Of a stretch of 51,523 bases of DNA, positions 49,970-51,523 are shown one piece after another. The stretch comes from a virus. Under the pieces are notes generated by a model. That model searched no databases, had not been told where the DNA came from, and saw nothing but the letters and a program-made list of their open reading frames with translations. Position 1 is the first letter of the stretch. The number at the start of each line of letters is the position of its first letter. The position numbers and the translations under genes were made by a program. The stretch lies in IMG/VR virus record IMGVR_UViG_3300045135_002159, positions 1 through 51,523 of that record; one strand, given 5' to 3'.

Positions 49970-51331
49970 TTACATCTGTAAGACGATTTTAATGTCTTCT
50001 GTTTGGCTTGAGGCTCTTACCACCGCTGCCCTATTTTCAATATAAAGTAATTCACCAGTGAATGGATCTGCAACTGGTTCTAGTATATATGATGCGGAAT
50101 CAGCCACCAAAGTGCCGGTGCCAGAAGCGTCGTCCTCAACACCTTCACCGACTGACCATTGGGCGAATCCAGTTGTTTCATTCTGGTGATAATAGATTAA
50201 GTCAGAATCTAATTTATCGATGATTGCATTAGCGCCACTGGTTAATCCGGTAAGAGTTGCGCCAACTGTGAATCCTGATGTTGCTGCTGCCCCGCCTTGA
50301 AGCTTCAATGCATATAGCATATTCAAGGTTGTTCCAGTATAACGATCTGCCGAATCGAACAGAAGAGGATTCTTAAGTAAACCAATCTGACGGAAATCAT
50401 TATCAATCAACCATTCGCCGCCTTCAGTACCACTAGGCTGAATGTCAACCATAACTGCGCGAGCTCTTAGGTCATCTCTTGGATCAGCGCCAAATCCAGC
50501 TTTCGGAGAAAGATTTGGTCTAGCTGATGCACCGGTACCTCCACCACCGGTGAATGAAACACTTGCCTTTGTATATCCGCTACCACCATAGAATACGTCA
50601 GCGCTGTCAATAATTTCAACTTTAACAACGGATCCACCGGAGACAGTAGCACGGGCTTGCGCACTAGTTCCGTCCCCTACGATAGTTACTGTTGGGGCAG
50701 ATGTATATCCTGTACCACCGCTGATCAAAGTGATATTGTTAATTTGTCCAGCAATTGCAGCATTCTGAATGCCATATTGTTCAATGTCGGAAGCTAGATC
50801 ACCAACACCAGCGGAATCCACGAATTTAACTGGCATCCAAGCAGAAGACAGGAATTTATTTGCAGACGCTGTAGGGATTGTATATAAGAACTTCCAGACG
50901 TATCCATCTGAAGTAAATACAGGATCTGTGCTAATACCAGTCGGCTTAATTGTTGAAACTTGTGCAACACCAAGCGAGTTCTTAGCTTGTTTTAAGCAGA
51001 TATAAACTTGGTTTTCGTCAGTAATTACATAATAGTCGGTAATAGAGGTAGCTGCAGCATCATCATACGGTTTATAAACCCTACCAGTAATCCAGTTCGT
51101 TCTAGGAACAACAAAAGAATAATCCGTGACCAATTTGATAGACTGCATTCTTGCTCTGAAGTTTCTTTCTTCACGATCCGTTGATACTGGGGTTCCAGCT
51201 ACGTCAGAGTCATTCCATTGCTCTGACATACCAACGCCAATATAATATCTGGTGTTAGCCGAATCATCAATGTCGTTAAACAGATGTTTAGCTAATTCCC
51301 TTTGTAATTCTCTAGTAATAACTCCGGCCAT
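49970..51331 (-). CDS. 8: Baseplate wedge protein gp8-like
   Basis: 453 residues (T4 gp8: 334). MAGVITRELQRELAKHLFNDIDD, YYIGVGMSEQWND (T4 FGRSEPW), SDGYVWKFLYTIP (T4 GDGYVWEYLFEIP), RQIGLLKNPLL (T4 RQISIITNPL), and the end FTGELLYIENRAAVVRASSQ, TEDIKIVLQM (T4 GEMIYMENRPPIIMAMDQTEEINILF). Inserted mid-part with two GYT.APTVTIVGDG-like repeats (about 200-265). Core subunit of the baseplate wedge. Confidence 0.9.
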   Translation of the reverse strand: MAGVITRELQRELAKHLFNDIDDSANTRYYIGVGMSEQWNDSDVAGTPVSTDREERNFRARMQSIKLVTDYSFVVPRTNWITGRVYKPYDDAAATSITDYYVITDENQVYICLKQAKNSLGVAQVSTIKPTGISTDPVFTSDGYVWKFLYTIPTASANKFLSSAWMPVKFVDSAGVGDLASDIEQYGIQNAAIAGQINNITLISGGTGYTSAPTVTIVGDGTSAQARATVSGGSVVKVEIIDSADVFYGGSGYTKASVSFTGGGGTGASARPNLSPKAGFGADPRDDLRARAVMVDIQPSGTEGGEWLIDNDFRQIGLLKNPLLFDSADRYTGTTLNMLYALKLQGGAAATSGFTVGATLTGLTSGANAIIDKLDSDLIYYHQNETTGFAQWSVGEGVEDDASGTGTLVADSASYILEPVADPFTGELLYIENRAAVVRASSQTEDIKIVLQM

Positions 51332-51343
51332 ACCTTATTCCTG

Positions 51344-51523
51344 TTATGCTACGGTGACTTCACCTTGGTTGCCAATCAGATGCCAATTCGATCCATCCCA
51401 GATCACTTGGCAACCATCATTTGTTGCTAATGCGAAAGAGGTGCCTTGTGCAAAGCTAGTTGGTGTTACTGTGGCTACACCAGCACCTTTATTCGTAAAG
51501 ATTTTATATTCACCTACCACTGT
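51344..51523 (-). CDS. C-terminal end of a structural protein, cut by window edge
   Basis: The final 60 codons of an ORF open to the right edge, stop TAA at 51346-51344. Reads TVVGEYKIFTNKGAG..., then GCQVIWDGSNWHLIGNQGEV and TVA at the end. This WDGSNW..GNQG pattern is common at C-termini of marine-phage baseplate/fibre proteins. Only the fragment can be judged; 12 nt separate it from gp8. Confidence 0.7.
   Translation of the reverse strand, partial: TVVGEYKIFTNKGAGVATVTPTSFAQGTSFALATNDGCQVIWDGSNWHLIGNQGEVTVA

Noticed and set aside
1-51523. tRNA genes, CRISPR arrays, insertion sequences
   Set aside because: No cloverleaf with a recognisable anticodon arm, no regularly spaced repeat array and no transposase-like ORF was seen; the regular repeats present are coding repeats in fibre genes.

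Overview
The window is part of the genome of a T4-like (contractile-tailed) bacteriophage, most similar in gene content and order to marine T4-like myoviruses. Evidence: the T4 replication core is present in the order uvsY, uvsW, gp55, gp47, gp46, gp45, gp44, gp62, regA, gp43. The T4 virion block gp13-14-15-16-17-18-19-20-67-68-21-22-23 is also present, together with gp8, an Hsp20 gene, and large repeat-rich fibre genes typical of marine phages. No photosynthesis genes are seen, so a cyanobacterial host is not indicated. A DUF1127 (YjiS-like) gene hints at a proteobacterial, perhaps alphaproteobacterial, host. The base composition looks moderately AT-rich by eye. Almost every gene is on the minus strand, so gene order is described from right to left when following transcription.

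Layout. 1-13.4 kb holds replication, recombination and late transcription: DNA polymerase (cut by the left edge), small genes, a nitroreductase, a DUF1127/Hsp20 trio, RegA, clamp loader, glutaredoxin, DexA exonuclease, sliding clamp, gp46/47 nuclease, late sigma factor gp55, UvsW and UvsY. One late-promoter gene (12.55-12.93 kb) runs the other way. 14.1-15.5 kb is a short plus-strand operon whose main content is a polynucleotide 3'-phosphatase and a 5'-kinase encoded as two separate genes, with tiny ORFs between and before them. It ends in back-to-back terminators facing gp23. 15.6-28.2 kb is the head, neck, tail and packaging block, interrupted by an HNH homing endonuclease between the terminase subunits. 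28.2-33.5 kb and 40.8-51.5 kb are tail-fibre and baseplate genes. Between them (33.5-40.8 kb) sits an island of radical SAM/SPASM-like enzymes (three complete, one split in two), three glycosyltransferase-like proteins and a methyltransferase-like protein, all minus strand and mostly overlapping, as one operon.

Regulation visible in the sequence. Late promoters of the gp55 type (TATAAATA) precede many virion genes. Sigma70-like promoters (TTTACA, 16-17 bp, TATAAT) precede gp43, gp44, gp45, gp55 and uvsY. The uvsY promoter carries two tandem 12-bp palindromes that look like an operator. Three plus-strand promoters share a run of G directly before TTTACA, and two of them have no evident plus-strand gene.

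Most unusual features: a 1700-residue baseplate/fibre protein with two tandem Hint (intein-like) domains, placed where a normally continuous protein family appears to be split into two ORFs; the radical SAM/glycosyltransferase island inside the virion cluster; a C-terminal motif shared by three virion proteins; and the split, reordered kinase/phosphatase. All functional names rest on recognition of motifs and family resemblance by reading; no database search was run.
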